37,959 bases of DNA from Lentihominibacter faecis (GTDB lineage: Bacteria > Bacillota > Clostridia > Peptostreptococcales > Anaerovoracaceae): NCBI RefSeq assembly GCF_014306095.1, contig NZ_JACRWC010000051.1, positions 1-37,959 on the forward strand. Direction: 5' to 3'. Numbering within the stretch: position 1 is the stretch's first letter; each line of letters starts with the position of its first letter. The notes beneath the pieces are model-generated. The model was not told the DNA's origin. It did not search any database and saw only the letters and a program-made list of their open reading frames with translations. Position numbers and translations under genes: made by a program. Of this stretch, positions 1-8,444 are shown piece after piece.

Positions 1-71
1 ATCAGTCATGCGGTTTTTATCAACGTTATTCAGGAAGTCTCCATTTATTGGGAATTTAATATGGATATAGA

Positions 72-108
72 AAAAGCCCGACACCTTATTTCTAAGGTCG
101 GGCTTTTG
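72..108. terminator. Intrinsic terminator, bidirectional in appearance
   Basis: A near-perfect stem (AAAGCCCGAC and GTCGGGCTTT arms with CCTT/AAGG continuing the pairing across one bulged base) is flanked by an A-run before and a T-run after, so it could stop transcription from either side. The 70 bases upstream carry no convincing coding sequence, so the gene it serves probably lies left of the window. Confidence 0.8.
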
Positions 109-109
109 T

Positions 110-290
110 CTACAGTCTGGAGACTGCCTGGAGGCAGCCTTTTTGTGTATGTTCGCCAGGTGAGAGCACCTGTATTTTTTGGAGGAGAGGGACGCCGAAC
201 TTCGAACGGGATCGCAGTATCCCGGGTAACGTGATATGAGGCTGGGTAGTACCTGAAGACCGGCGGCCTCCGATGTTTTATTTTCTGTAG
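110..290 (+). ncRNA. Candidate structured RNA, family not recognised
   Basis: Several nested complementary segments are visible. CTACAG (110-115) pairs with CTGTAG (285-290). CTGCC/GGCAG forms a hairpin at about 124-137. CAGGTG (157-162) pairs with CACCTG (167-172) around an AGAG loop. GGAGG (181-185) and CGCCG (193-197) pair with CGGCG (261-265) and CCTCC (267-271). CTTC (200-203) pairs with GAAG (255-258). CGGGAT (207-212) pairs with ATCCCG (219-224), and GGTA (225-228) with TACC (250-253). Together these form a closed multi-branched fold with purine-rich junctions, as in riboswitches and conserved ncRNAs. I could not match it to a lysine, SAM, FMN, TPP, glycine, M-box, T-box, SRP or 6S consensus. 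It ends about 145 bases before the -35 box of the amino acid transporter, so it may be a free-standing RNA rather than a leader. Strand is assumed. Confidence 0.5.
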
Positions 291-307
291 TCTGTCGATT
301 GTAGTTG

Positions 308-326
308 CGGGGAATGTTTCCCTGCA
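308..326 (+). other. Short perfect-type hairpin
   Basis: GCGGGGAA and TTCCCTGC face each other around a 3-base loop. There is no T-run after it, so it is not a standard terminator. It may be the 3' part of the structured RNA upstream. Confidence 0.4.
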
Positions 327-373
327 CCCATAGAATACTGCTAATTACGCGTTTTGTCACAGTTTAAGCAAGT

Positions 374-393
374 GTTTTAAATGGATTTAAAAC
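374..393. promoter_or_regulatory. 20-bp palindrome, possible operator for the ABC transporter
   Basis: GTTTTAAAT and ATTTAAAAC form perfect 9-bp arms around GG. The palindrome lies about 40 bp upstream of the -35 box at 436 that serves the amino acid transporter, a typical place for a dimeric activator or repressor to bind. The regulator is not in the window. An AT-rich palindrome can arise by chance. Confidence 0.4.
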
Positions 394-435
394 GGGTTTT
401 AGTACTTTTAAGAGTTCTTTTATTATTTTTTGAAC

Positions 436-462
436 TTGACATTTATTGAATATTATTATAAA
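436..462 (+). promoter_or_regulatory. Promoter of the amino acid ABC transporter operon
   Basis: TTGACA at 436-441 is a perfect -35 box. A TATAAA/ATAAAG -10 element lies at about 457-463 (15 to 16-bp spacing). Transcription would begin near 470, giving a leader of about 70 bases before the lipoprotein gene. Confidence 0.6.
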
Positions 463-539
463 GTAGTGATAAAGTAACAGTTTAGTGAGTTAAAGCGACA
501 AAACGCTGACGCACGCAAGGAACGTAACGGAGGATGGTT

Positions 540-1352
540 ATGAAGAAGAAATTATTATGCGCTGCCATGATTATGATCATGGTTCTGGGCACGCTGGTGA
601 TGACAGGATGCGGTGGAAGCTCCGATAAGAGCGCTGACAAGGATACGCTGGTAGTCGGTCTGGACGATACCTTTGCACCGATGGGATTCCGTGATGAAAA
701 CGGAGACCTGGTAGGATTTGATATCGATCTGGCAAATGCTGTAGGAGAAGAGCTTGGTATGAAAGTAGAATTCAAGCCGATCGACTGGGATGCCAAGGAG
801 ATCGAACTGGAATCCGGCACCATCGACTGCGTTTGGAACGGCATGTCCGTAACACCTGAGAGAAAAGAAAGCATGGCGCTGACAGATAAATACCTGAACA
901 ACAAGATCGTGCTGATGACGCTGAAGACTTCCAGCACAGATGTTACGGATGCTTCTCAGCTGGCAAACTTGAAGATCGGTACTCAGGCGGATTCCGCAGC
1001 TCTGGAAATGCTGAAATCCAATGAAGCTTATGATTCTTTCAAGGCTAATATCAAGGAATACGACACATACGACACAGCCATCATGGATCTGAAGGCCGGT
1101 AGAGTAGACGTGATCGCAGTTGACCAGGTACTGGGCGAATACACCAACAAGAACCTGGGCGGCGAAATGAAAGAATGCAGCTATGATCTGGGCGATGACT
1201 ACTATGTTATCGGTTTTGCAAAGGATAACACAGAACTTCGTGACAAGGTGAACGATGCGATCGGTAAGCTGTACGAGAATGGTGAAGCTGCCAAGATCAG
1301 TGAAAACTGGTTCGGTAAGGACATCGTAGTGTTCGAACCTCTGGAAGACTAG
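540..1352 (+). CDS. Polar amino acid ABC transporter, substrate-binding lipoprotein
   Basis: Family 3 periplasmic-type solute-binding protein (SBP_bac_3), the extracellular receptor of a polar amino acid importer. The first 24 residues are a lipoprotein signal: lysines, a hydrophobic stretch, then lipobox MTGC with Cys24 as lipid anchor. The mature part has family signatures such as TLVVGLDDTFAPMGF, GFDIDLANAVGEELG and a C-terminal ISENWFGKD. An ATG at 534 overlaps the GGAGG (529-533), so I choose ATG 540, six bases after it. This gives 270 residues, normal for the family. The permease and ATPase follow. Substrate (glutamine, cystine, arginine or other) cannot be told from sequence alone. Confidence 0.93.
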   Translation: MKKKLLCAAMIMIMVLGTLVMTGCGGSSDKSADKDTLVVGLDDTFAPMGFRDENGDLVGFDIDLANAVGEELGMKVEFKPIDWDAKEIELESGTIDCVWNGMSVTPERKESMALTDKYLNNKIVLMTLKTSSTDVTDASQLANLKIGTQADSAALEMLKSNEAYDSFKANIKEYDTYDTAIMDLKAGRVDVIAVDQVLGEYTNKNLGGEMKECSYDLGDDYYVIGFAKDNTELRDKVNDAIGKLYENGEAAKISENWFGKDIVVFEPLED

Positions 1353-1484
1353 GGGAATTGAGGCAGATGCCGTTTTACAGCAAGATAAAAGTCGGGTCTG
1401 CTGGATCATATTAAGAAAGCATGTCGGTTGGGCAGGATACACTGCCCAACTTTTGACGTCTAAGACAGGTGAAAGGATAGGATC

Positions 1485-2144
1485 ATGGATAAGATAATGG
1501 AATTTCTGCCCTTTATGCTGGAGGGAACGGTTCTTACGGTAGAACTGTTTGTGCTGACGCTGATATTGTCGCTGCCACTGGGGCTTCCGATCGCGCTGGG
1601 CAGTAACAGCCGCATAAAACCTCTAAGCTGGCTCTGCAAAATTTATGTATGGATTTTCCGGGGAACTCCGCTGCTGCTGCAGTTGTTTTTCTTTTATTTC
1701 TTCTTCCCGCTGGTGCTGAATATTCAGATGAATGTATTCTTCACCGTCGTGCTGACTTACGTACTCAACTATGCTGCATACTTTGCAGAAATCTACCGGG
1801 GCGGCATCAACAGTATCGACCGGGGACAGTATGAAGCAGCTTTCGCACTGGGGATTTCCAGGCGGCAGACCATGACGGACATCGTAATGCCGCAGACTAT
1901 GAAGGCGATCCTGCCGCCGGTAGTAAACGAGGCGGTAACGCTGGTGAAAGATACGGCGCTTGCATCTACATTGCCGGTCATCGATCTGATGAAGGCTACA
2001 AACAGTGCGGTAAATCGGACGACGGATATGACACCGTTTTTTTTTGCTGCGATCATTTATCTGATCATGACGTTTGTTCTGACCATTATTTCAGGACGTC
2101 TGGAAAAATATTTCTCTCGGTATGATGCGAAGGAGGAAGACTGA
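1485..2144 (+). CDS. Polar amino acid ABC transporter, permease
   Basis: Integral membrane subunit of the HisM/GlnP type (219 residues). It has several hydrophobic helices, an early [16 protein letters not shown] segment and the cytoplasmic coupling loop [22 protein letters not shown], which docks on the ATPase. AAAGGA at 1472-1477 precedes ATG 1485. Its TGA overlaps the ATG of the ATPase gene, showing translational coupling. It lies 132 bases after the binding protein, a gap with no clear terminator, so the three genes are likely one operon. It probably works as a homodimer since only one permease gene is present. Confidence 0.93.
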   Translation: MDKIMEFLPFMLEGTVLTVELFVLTLILSLPLGLPIALGSNSRIKPLSWLCKIYVWIFRGTPLLLQLFFFYFFFPLVLNIQMNVFFTVVLTYVLNYAAYFAEIYRGGINSIDRGQYEAAFALGISRRQTMTDIVMPQTMKAILPPVVNEAVTLVKDTALASTLPVIDLMKATNSAVNRTTDMTPFFFAAIIYLIMTFVLTIISGRLEKYFSRYDAKEED

Positions 2145-2842
2145 TGAGCGAAAAAGTAATTTTGGAAATGAAGGATATCGTCAAGGATTACTCCGGATTC
2201 AAAGCGGTGGATCATGTGGACTTTTCGCTGCATAAAGGTGAGATCGTAGCCATCATCGGACCGTCAGGTTCGGGAAAAAGTACGCTGCTGCGGTGCATCA
2301 ACGGTCTCAATACTATCACCTCCGGCGAGATCGATCTGGAAGGGGAGACGGGTATGGTGTTCCAGCACTTCAATCTTTTCCCTCATATGACGTGTCTTGA
2401 AAATATCACATATGCGCCCATCAAAGTGAAGAAGATCCCGAAGGAACAGGCTGTAGCACGTGCAAAGGAACTTTTAAAGATGGTCGGGCTGGAATCGAAG
2501 GCTGATGTGTATCCGGCTCATATTTCCGGTGGACAGAAGCAGCGTGTGGCGATCGCACGGGCACTTGCAATGGATCCGGATGTTATGCTCTTTGACGAAC
2601 CGACTTCGGCGCTGGATCCTGAGATCACCGGCGAAGTTCTGAACGTAATGAAGCAGCTGGCGGAAAAGCATACCACCATGATCGTTGTGACTCACGAGAT
2701 GGGATTTGCCAAGGAAGTGGCGGATCGTGTCGTGTTTATGTCCGATGGAAAGATCGTGGAACAGGGCAATCCGACGGAGCTGTTTGAGCATCCGAAAAGC
2801 GAGCGACTGGTGTCGTTTCTGGGATCCATGCTGCGAGCGTAA
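2144..2842 (+). CDS. Polar amino acid ABC transporter, ATP-binding protein (shortened)
   Basis: Nucleotide-binding subunit of the GlnQ/HisP type (232 residues). Visible motifs are Walker [11 protein letters not shown]-loop [12 protein letters not shown], signature SGGQKQR, Walker [14 protein letters not shown] and the H-loop VVTHE. Start ATG 2144 overlaps the permease stop and follows AGGAGG (2131-2135 region). Compared with GlnQ from E. coli as I remember it, about 15 residues are missing between the Walker A helix region and the Q-loop ([16 protein letters not shown] where GlnQ has about 23 residues before GMVFQ). All catalytic motifs are intact, so the protein is probably active. Confidence 0.92.
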   Translation: MSEKVILEMKDIVKDYSGFKAVDHVDFSLHKGEIVAIIGPSGSGKSTLLRCINGLNTITSGEIDLEGETGMVFQHFNLFPHMTCLENITYAPIKVKKIPKEQAVARAKELLKMVGLESKADVYPAHISGGQKQRVAIARALAMDPDVMLFDEPTSALDPEITGEVLNVMKQLAEKHTTMIVVTHEMGFAKEVADRVVFMSDGKIVEQGNPTELFEHPKSERLVSFLGSMLRA

Positions 2843-3191
2843 AGCTGGATGACCGGCATGATTTTCTATCAAACGGCGGTATTTTAAGTAGATATACAGA
2901 ATGTTTTTCGATATAATTAAATAATAATGAGTTTTAAAGCGATTTTTTAGGAGCAGATCATCGCAGAGACGGAGTACGAATGGTTATAGCTTAGAGCTTT
3001 TGACTTGGAGGTGTGAGACGATGCATAATCATGCGAGCAAAGAAGATATTATACAGCTTTTTACTGATTTTGTTTAAGACGAATTTCTTGCAGTGTGTTT
3101 TTTCTGTTTTTGATGTGGATTTTGACGTTTTCAGTACATTTTCAATTTACAGAAGCACAACCAATACTTTGCAGAAGAGAAAACAAAAACC
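2843..3191. other. Intergenic stretch with a possible promoter and a short ORF
   Basis: No strong terminator is evident after the transporter. A TATAAT at about 2913-2918 with a weak TAGATA -35 could start a short transcript covering the 18-codon ORF at 3021. The last 110 bases are U-rich on the plus strand and otherwise show nothing recognisable. Confidence 0.4.
3021..3077 (+). CDS. 18-codon small ORF with strong ribosome binding site
   Basis: GGAGGTG at 3007-3013 is seven bases before an ATG that opens the peptide MHNHASKEDIIQLFTDFV and stops at TAA. The Shine-Dalgarno quality is better than chance, but the peptide is not recognised. It ends about 115 bases before the pyrimidine promoter, so it is not a classical attenuator of that operon. 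It could be a small protein, a leader peptide, or the surviving start of a deleted gene. A longer GTG reading (3013-3195) overlaps the Shine-Dalgarno sequence and is less likely. Confidence 0.35.
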   Translation: MHNHASKEDIIQLFTDFV

Positions 3192-3220
3192 TTGACACCC
3201 AATATACCCGTGTATATAAT
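3192..3220 (+). promoter_or_regulatory. Consensus promoter of the pyrimidine operon
   Basis: TTGACA (3192-3197), a 17-bp spacer and TATAAT (3215-3220) match the sigma-A consensus exactly. Transcription should start near 3227, leaving a leader of only about 40 bases before pyrC. No PyrR binding loop or terminator/antiterminator pair is visible in this leader, so the operon is not regulated by the usual Bacillus-type attenuation at this point. Confidence 0.85.
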
Positions 3221-3268
3221 TAAAAGGATGTATAGATACAAATTAATTATGGATCAAGGGAGAGATTT

Positions 3269-4480
3269 ATGAGAGATACTTGGAACACAGCAATCAAAAT
3301 TTCAGATATCAGAACCGAAGACAGAGAGCGATTCGCGTCTCTCGGTATTGATTTTTCTTCTTTTTCTAATTGTTACATATTACCCGGTTTTGCAGATGTG
3401 CATGTGCATTTGAGAGAACCGGGTTTTTTATATAAGGAGACGATCCAAACGGGGACGATGGCGGCAGCAGCAGGAGGTTTTACTGATATTTTTTCCATGC
3501 CGAATCTGGATCCGTGTCCGGACAGCAGAGAACATTTACAGGTACAGCTGGATGCGATCAGAAAAGATGCAAAGGTCCACGTGTATCCTTACGGAGCCAT
3601 TACGGTAGGAGAAAAGGGCGAGCAGCTGGCGGATCTTCGTGCAATGGCATCGGACGTGATCGCTTTTACCGATGATGGAAAGGGTGTTGCCAGCGAAGAC
3701 TATATGCGTCAGGCTATGAAGCAGGCAAAGGAACTGGGCAGGATCATCGTGGCTCACTGCGAAGATGAATCCTATCCGAAAGAAAGCTCAGAGAGTGAAT
3801 GGAAACAGCTTACGCGGGACATCAGGCTGGTAAGAGAAACAGGATGCAGCTATCACGTCTGTCACATTTCCACTAGAGAATCGGTGGAGCTGGTGCGCAG
3901 CGCCAAGGCGGAAGGACTGGATATCACCTGTGAAACGGCGCCGCATTATCTGGTGCTTTCCAGGGATGATATCGAAGATCACGGACGGTTCAAGATGAAT
4001 CCTCCTATCAAGGGAAAAGAAGATCAGGCTGCACTGCTGGAAGCACTGAGGGATGGGACTATCGATATGATCGCTACAGATCATGCCCCTCACAGTGCAG
4101 AGGAAAAGGCAAAAGGATTTTCTGGGAGCGCCTTCGGTATCGTAGGGATGGAAACTGCATTTCCAGTGCTCTATACTCACCTGGTAACAAAAGGGAAGCT
4201 TACGCTTCAGGAACTGATAAAACTGATGCACACAAATCCAAGAAAGCGGTTTGGTCTGCCGTTAAACCGTCATGGCCTAAAAGAAGAACTGGAAAAAGAA
4301 AAGCCGAGTTTCGCAGTCTGGGATCTGGAACATTCTTATGGGATCGATCCGCAGAAGTTCCAGTCCAAGGGCAGAAGCTGTCCGTTTGAAGACTGGAACG
4401 TTCGCGGCAGGTGTCTGCTGACGGTGGTGGACGGCAGAACGATCTGGAATGCGGCAAATGCAGGAAAGGAGAATCGATGA
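3269..4480 (+). CDS. pyrC: Dihydroorotase
   Basis: Catalyses ring closure of carbamoyl-aspartate to dihydroorotate, the third step of pyrimidine synthesis. The zinc site is visible: DVHVHLREPG, then AHCED, CHIST, PHYLVLS with the RFKMNPPIK substrate segment, and ATDHAPHS. The protein is 403 residues, slightly short for the family (about 425), because the N-terminal beta sandwich before DVHVH is only about 42 residues and divergent. AAGGGAGAG precedes ATG 3269. It is the first gene of the seven-gene pyr operon and its stop overlaps the start of pyrK. Confidence 0.93.
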   Translation: MRDTWNTAIKISDIRTEDRERFASLGIDFSSFSNCYILPGFADVHVHLREPGFLYKETIQTGTMAAAAGGFTDIFSMPNLDPCPDSREHLQVQLDAIRKDAKVHVYPYGAITVGEKGEQLADLRAMASDVIAFTDDGKGVASEDYMRQAMKQAKELGRIIVAHCEDESYPKESSESEWKQLTRDIRLVRETGCSYHVCHISTRESVELVRSAKAEGLDITCETAPHYLVLSRDDIEDHGRFKMNPPIKGKEDQAALLEALRDGTIDMIATDHAPHSAEEKAKGFSGSAFGIVGMETAFPVLYTHLVTKGKLTLQELIKLMHTNPRKRFGLPLNRHGLKEELEKEKPSFAVWDLEHSYGIDPQKFQSKGRSCPFEDWNVRGRCLLTVVDGRTIWNAANAGKENR

Positions 4481-5229
4481 TGCGGGAGATCGAATTTACC
4501 ATACTAGAAAACAAGCCTATAACGGATGATATCTGCAAAATGGTGCTGGAATGCAGTGCCGGGGAGCACGGCATAACCGCACCGGGACAGTTTATCAACA
4601 TCAAGATCGACGGACTGTTTTTACGGCGTCCCATTTCTATCTGCGACTGGACAGAAACGACGGTCACAGTGATCTACAAGGTAGTAGGCAAAGGCACAGA
4701 ACTCTTGAAAACCTATGAGCCGGGACGGCAGCTGAATGCATTAAGTGCGCTGGGAAACGGCTTCGCGCCTGCGCGAGCCGGGAAACGACCGCTCCTCATC
4801 GGAGGTGGCGTCGGTGTGCCTCCCCTGTATGGACTTTGCAGAAACTTGATAGAAGCGGGAGCACGACCGACCGTGATCCTGGGGTTCAACACAGAGCGCG
4901 AGGTGTTTTACAAGGAAGAATTCGAGAAGCTGGGCGCTGAGGTGCTGGTGGCGACAGCCGACGGGAGCATGGGGCAAAAAGGCTTTGTGACTGATGCGCT
5001 GCGAAACATTAAGGAGCCTGCCACATTCTTTTATACATGCGGACCGGAGCCGATGCTGAAAGCTTTGGACAAAGCCTTGGCGGAAGGCCTTGAAGGTGAG
5101 ATGAGTTTTGAGGAGAGAATGGGTTGCGGATTTGGAGCATGTATGGGGTGCTCCTGCGAAACCAGGTATGGAGCTAAGCGGATCTGCAAAGATGGTCCGG
5201 TGCTGGAAAGGAGTGAGATCCTGTGGTAG
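4480..5229 (+). CDS. pyrK: Dihydroorotate dehydrogenase B, electron transfer subunit
   Basis: FAD and [2Fe-2S] subunit that passes electrons from dihydroorotate oxidation to NAD+. Motifs are RRPISICDW (FAD), GGGVGVPPLYGL (NAD-binding) and a C-terminal cluster motif CGFGACMGCSC followed by RICKDGPV, giving the four cysteines for the iron-sulfur centre. Two adjacent ATGs at 4477 and 4480 follow GGAG (4468-4471); the second has the better spacing (8). It overlaps the pyrC stop by one base and the pyrD start by seven, so expression is coupled. 249 residues, normal length. Confidence 0.93.
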   Translation: MREIEFTILENKPITDDICKMVLECSAGEHGITAPGQFINIKIDGLFLRRPISICDWTETTVTVIYKVVGKGTELLKTYEPGRQLNALSALGNGFAPARAGKRPLLIGGGVGVPPLYGLCRNLIEAGARPTVILGFNTEREVFYKEEFEKLGAEVLVATADGSMGQKGFVTDALRNIKEPATFFYTCGPEPMLKALDKALAEGLEGEMSFEERMGCGFGACMGCSCETRYGAKRICKDGPVLERSEILW

Positions 5230-6155
5230 AGACGAAGACGAACATGCTGCAGACGGAGCTTTGCGGAATAACGCTGGACAATCCGGTGATGGCGGCAAGC
5301 GGGACCTTTGGATATGGACGGGAGTTTGCGGAGCTTTACGATATCAACTGTCTGGGGAGCTTTTCTTTTAAGGGAACGACTTTGGAGCCGCGGTTCGGAA
5401 ACCCGACGCCGCGGATCGCGGAGTGTGAGGCGGGGCTCATCAATTCCATAGGTCTGCAGAACCCGGGAGTGGAGAAGGTGATCGAAGAGGAACTTCCTCA
5501 TCTGGCGACGATTTTTGATAAAAAGGTCATGGCTAACATCGGTGGATTTTCTGTGGAAGAATATGCGCAGGTGGCGCAGAGGCTGGATCTTTGCGATCAG
5601 ATCGGATGGATCGAGGTGAATATTTCCTGTCCTAATGTACGGCACGGAGGTATCGCATTCGGGACGGATCCTGATGCTGCTGCCTCGGTGATCCGGGCGG
5701 TGAAAGACGCGGTCAGAAAACCGGTGATCGCTAAGCTTTCGCCTAATGTGACGGATATCACGAAGATGGCGATAGCCTGCGAAAATGCAGGTGCAGACGG
5801 CATTTCCCTGGTGAATACGCTGCTGGGAATGCGGATCGATCTGAAGACGAAAAAACCGGTGATCGCCAACAAGATGGGCGGTTTTTCGGGATCGGCTATT
5901 TTCCCGGCAGCACTTAGGATGGTATATCAGGTGTATGATGCAGTGAAGATTCCTGTGGTCGGGATCGGCGGGATCGCCACGGCGGAACAGGTGATCGAAA
6001 TGATGCTGGCAGGAGCCTGTGCGGTACAGATCGGAGCAGCTAATCTGGTGGATCCGTATGTCTGCCGGAATGTGATCCGGGATCTGCCGGAAGTGATGAG
6101 AAAGTATGGTATTGCAGAGTTGAAGGATATAATCGGAGGTGCGCATAATGGGTAA
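5223..6155 (+). CDS. pyrD: Dihydroorotate dehydrogenase B, catalytic subunit
   Basis: FMN-containing class 1B enzyme that oxidises dihydroorotate to orotate and needs PyrK. Motifs are NPVMAASGTFGYG, GLQNPGVE, the catalytic-cysteine segment NISCPNVRHGG, VIAKLSPNVTDI and the phosphate-binding VVGIGGIATAEQ. A GTG at 5223, nine bases after AAGGAG (5208-5213), is the best start; the alternative ATG at 5244 lacks a good site. 310 residues. It ends inside the start of pyrF. Confidence 0.93.
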   Translation: MVETKTNMLQTELCGITLDNPVMAASGTFGYGREFAELYDINCLGSFSFKGTTLEPRFGNPTPRIAECEAGLINSIGLQNPGVEKVIEEELPHLATIFDKKVMANIGGFSVEEYAQVAQRLDLCDQIGWIEVNISCPNVRHGGIAFGTDPDAAASVIRAVKDAVRKPVIAKLSPNVTDITKMAIACENAGADGISLVNTLLGMRIDLKTKKPVIANKMGGFSGSAIFPAALRMVYQVYDAVKIPVVGIGGIATAEQVIEMMLAGACAVQIGAANLVDPYVCRNVIRDLPEVMRKYGIAELKDIIGGAHNG

Positions 6156-6843
6156 AGATGTAATCATTGCTTGTGATTTCAGCAGCAAAAAAGAGACGAT
6201 GGCGTTTCTTGAAAAATTCGGGCAGCGTCGACCGTATGTGAAGATCGGAATGGAGCTTTATTATGCGGAAGGCCCTGCCATCGTGCGTGAGCTGAAAGAG
6301 AGAGGGCATAAGGTGTTTCTGGATCTGAAGCTGCACGACATTCCAAACACGGTCAAGAAGGCTATGAGAGTATTATCGGGCATGGATATCGATATGTGCA
6401 ATGTCCACGCAGGCGGCACCATCGCCATGATGGAAGCGGCTTTGGAAGGTTTGCGAAGAGAGGATGGCACACGTCCGCTTCTCATCGCAGTGACTCAGCT
6501 GACGTCCACGTCACAGGAGCAGATGGAAGACGACCTGCTCATCGAAGAAGATATGGAAAAGGTAGTTGGTCATTATGCATATAACACCAAGCTGGCAGGC
6601 CTTGACGGGGTGGTATGCTCCCCGCTGGAAGCGGAAAAAGTCCATGGCATTTGCGGAGACGATTTTCTTACCGTAACGCCGGGAGTACGCTTTGCAGATG
6701 ATGCAAAGGGTGACCAGAGCAGAGTGACGACGCCGGCAAAGGCAAAGGAGTTAGGTTCGGATTATATAGTGGTAGGCCGGAGCATCACGGGAGCACCGGA
6801 TCCGCTGGCGGCTTATGAGCGGTGTGTATCGGAGTTTTTATAG
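6148..6843 (+). CDS. pyrF: Orotidine 5'-phosphate decarboxylase
   Basis: Converts OMP to UMP, the last step of the pathway. The catalytic array is visible as IIACDFSS, a lysine in YVKIGMELYY, and DLKLHDIPNTV (Asp-x-Lys-x-x-Asp). The phosphate-binding end is DYIVVGRSITGAPDP. ATG 6148 lies eight bases after GGAGG (6135-6139); an upstream GTG at 6139 overlaps that site. 231 residues. Overlaps pyrD by eight bases. Confidence 0.93.
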   Translation: MGKDVIIACDFSSKKETMAFLEKFGQRRPYVKIGMELYYAEGPAIVRELKERGHKVFLDLKLHDIPNTVKKAMRVLSGMDIDMCNVHAGGTIAMMEAALEGLRREDGTRPLLIAVTQLTSTSQEQMEDDLLIEEDMEKVVGHYAYNTKLAGLDGVVCSPLEAEKVHGICGDDFLTVTPGVRFADDAKGDQSRVTTPAKAKELGSDYIVVGRSITGAPDPLAAYERCVSEFL

Positions 6844-6864
6844 CACAGGATAAGGAGAGTTGAG

Positions 6865-7521
6865 ATGAACGAAGATAAGAGACTGGAGTTAAAGAAGGAA
6901 ATCGCAAAGGGGCTTTTGGATATCGAGGCGGTATTTCTGCGTCCGGAAGATCCGTTTACCTGGGCCAGCGGGATCAAGAGCCCGATCTACTGTGACAATC
7001 GCCTGATCCTGACAGCACCGAAAGTTCGCGATAAGGTGGAGCAGGCTATAGCCGATGTCGTAAAGGAAGAGTACCCGGAAGCGGAAGTGCTGATGGGGAC
7101 CAGTACGGCAGGGATCGCTCATGCGGCTATCGCAGCCAGTATCCTGGACATGCCTATGGGATATGTGCGTTCCGGTAACAAAGATCATGGCAGAGGAAAC
7201 AGGATCGAGGGCAGACTGCTGCCGGGTCAGAAGGTGGTCGTTGTGGAGGATCTGATCTCCACAGGCGGAAGTGCCATTGAGGTTGTGGAAGCTTTGAGAG
7301 AGGCCGGTGCACAGGTGCTTGGCATTGTCAGCATTTTTACTTATGGTATGGAAAAAGGTCTGGTTCGTATGGCGGAGGCCGATGTGAAGAACATCAGCCT
7401 TTCGGATTTTGATACCATCGTGCAGGTGGCCGCTGATACGGGGTACATCAAACAGGAGGATGTAAAGCGGCTGCTGGCATTCCGCAACGATCCGCAGGAT
7501 GAAAGCTGGATAAGGGGGTAG
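6865..7521 (+). CDS. pyrE: Orotate phosphoribosyltransferase
   Basis: Joins orotate to PRPP to make OMP. The PRPP loop [14 protein letters not shown] is clear, as is the N-terminal [16 protein letters not shown] typical of the clostridial/archaeal branch. AAGGAG (6852-6857) precedes ATG 6865 by seven bases. 218 residues. In the same operon, 21 bases after pyrF. Confidence 0.93.
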   Translation: MNEDKRLELKKEIAKGLLDIEAVFLRPEDPFTWASGIKSPIYCDNRLILTAPKVRDKVEQAIADVVKEEYPEAEVLMGTSTAGIAHAAIAASILDMPMGYVRSGNKDHGRGNRIEGRLLPGQKVVVVEDLISTGGSAIEVVEALREAGAQVLGIVSIFTYGMEKGLVRMAEADVKNISLSDFDTIVQVAADTGYIKQEDVKRLLAFRNDPQDESWIRG

Positions 7522-7529
7522 TGACAACG

Positions 7530-8444
7530 ATGAAACATCTGATCGACATAATGCAGCTGACAACAGAAGAAATCGATGAAATGATCGATACGGCTAATGA
7601 TATCATCGCAAACCCAGATCAATACGCTGAAAAGTGCAAGCGGAAGAAGCTGGCGACTTTGTTCTTCGAGCCATCCACCAGGACTCGTCTCAGCTTCGAG
7701 GCGGCTATGTACGAACTGGGTGGAAACGTGCTGGGGTTCTCTGAGGCGCAGAGTTCCTCGGCAGCGAAAGGCGAAAGTGTGTCGGATACGATAAGGACAG
7801 TGGGAGCTTATGCGGATATCATCGCTATGCGTCACCCGAAGGAGGGCGCACCGATGGTAGCATGCCGTAGATCCACCGTGCCGATCATCAATGCGGGAGA
7901 TGGCGGACACAACCATCCGACTCAGACTTTGACCGATCTTTTGACCATCAAGCGAGAAAAAGGCCATTTTGATGGTCTTACCATCGGCTTTTGCGGAGAT
8001 TTGAAATTCGGACGGACGGTCCATTCTCTGATGGCGGCCATGTCTCGCTATGACAATGTGAAATTTATCTTCATCTCTCCGGATGAACTTCGTCTGCCAG
8101 AGTATCTGAAGGAAGATATACTGGATCCTAAGAACATCGAATATGTAGAGACAACGGATCTGGAAGATGCTATGCCGCAGCTGGACATCCTTTACATGAC
8201 GAGAGTCCAGAGGGAGAGATTCTTCAATGAGCAGGACTACATCCGCCTGAAGGACAGCTATATCCTGACGCCGGACAAGCTGGCTGATGCAAAGGATTCT
8301 TTGAGCATCCTTCATCCGCTGCCGCGTGTCAATGAGATCTCAACTGCGGTGGATGATGATCCTCGTGCAAAATATTTTGAGCAGGTGCGTAACGGCAAGT
8401 TCATTCGGATGGCACTGATTTTGAAGCTTTTGGAGGTGAAGTAG
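7530..8444 (+). CDS. pyrB: Aspartate carbamoyltransferase, catalytic chain
   Basis: Joins carbamoyl phosphate and aspartate, the committed step. Signatures are [16 protein letters not shown] (carbamoyl phosphate site), [15 protein letters not shown], and MTRVQRERF in the 240s-type loop. AAGGGGG (7512-7518) lies close to a GTG at 7521 and 11 bases before ATG 7530; I prefer the ATG, which gives 304 residues. The next gene is the regulatory chain, so the holoenzyme is probably the allosteric PyrB-PyrI type. Confidence 0.94.
   Translation: MKHLIDIMQLTTEEIDEMIDTANDIIANPDQYAEKCKRKKLATLFFEPSTRTRLSFEAAMYELGGNVLGFSEAQSSSAAKGESVSDTIRTVGAYADIIAMRHPKEGAPMVACRRSTVPIINAGDGGHNHPTQTLTDLLTIKREKGHFDGLTIGFCGDLKFGRTVHSLMAAMSRYDNVKFIFISPDELRLPEYLKEDILDPKNIEYVETTDLEDAMPQLDILYMTRVQRERFFNEQDYIRLKDSYILTPDKLADAKDSLSILHPLPRVNEISTAVDDDPRAKYFEQVRNGKFIRMALILKLLEVK

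Noticed and set aside
1..69. 3' end of an upstream gene
   Set aside because: All three plus frames can be read here but none gives a recognisable protein tail before the terminator, so no gene is called.
110..290. Lysine riboswitch, M-box or T-box
   Set aside because: Short look-alike words (GGTGAG, GACGCC, GGGTAGTACC) occur, but the remaining conserved blocks of those families are absent or out of order.
3013..3195. 60-codon GTG-start open frame before pyrC
   Set aside because: Its start overlaps the Shine-Dalgarno sequence that best serves ATG 3021, and its end runs into the pyrimidine promoter; composition is low-complexity.
5031..6188. 385-codon minus-strand open frame
   Set aside because: Antisense to pyrK and pyrD, both well supported; composition is not protein-like.
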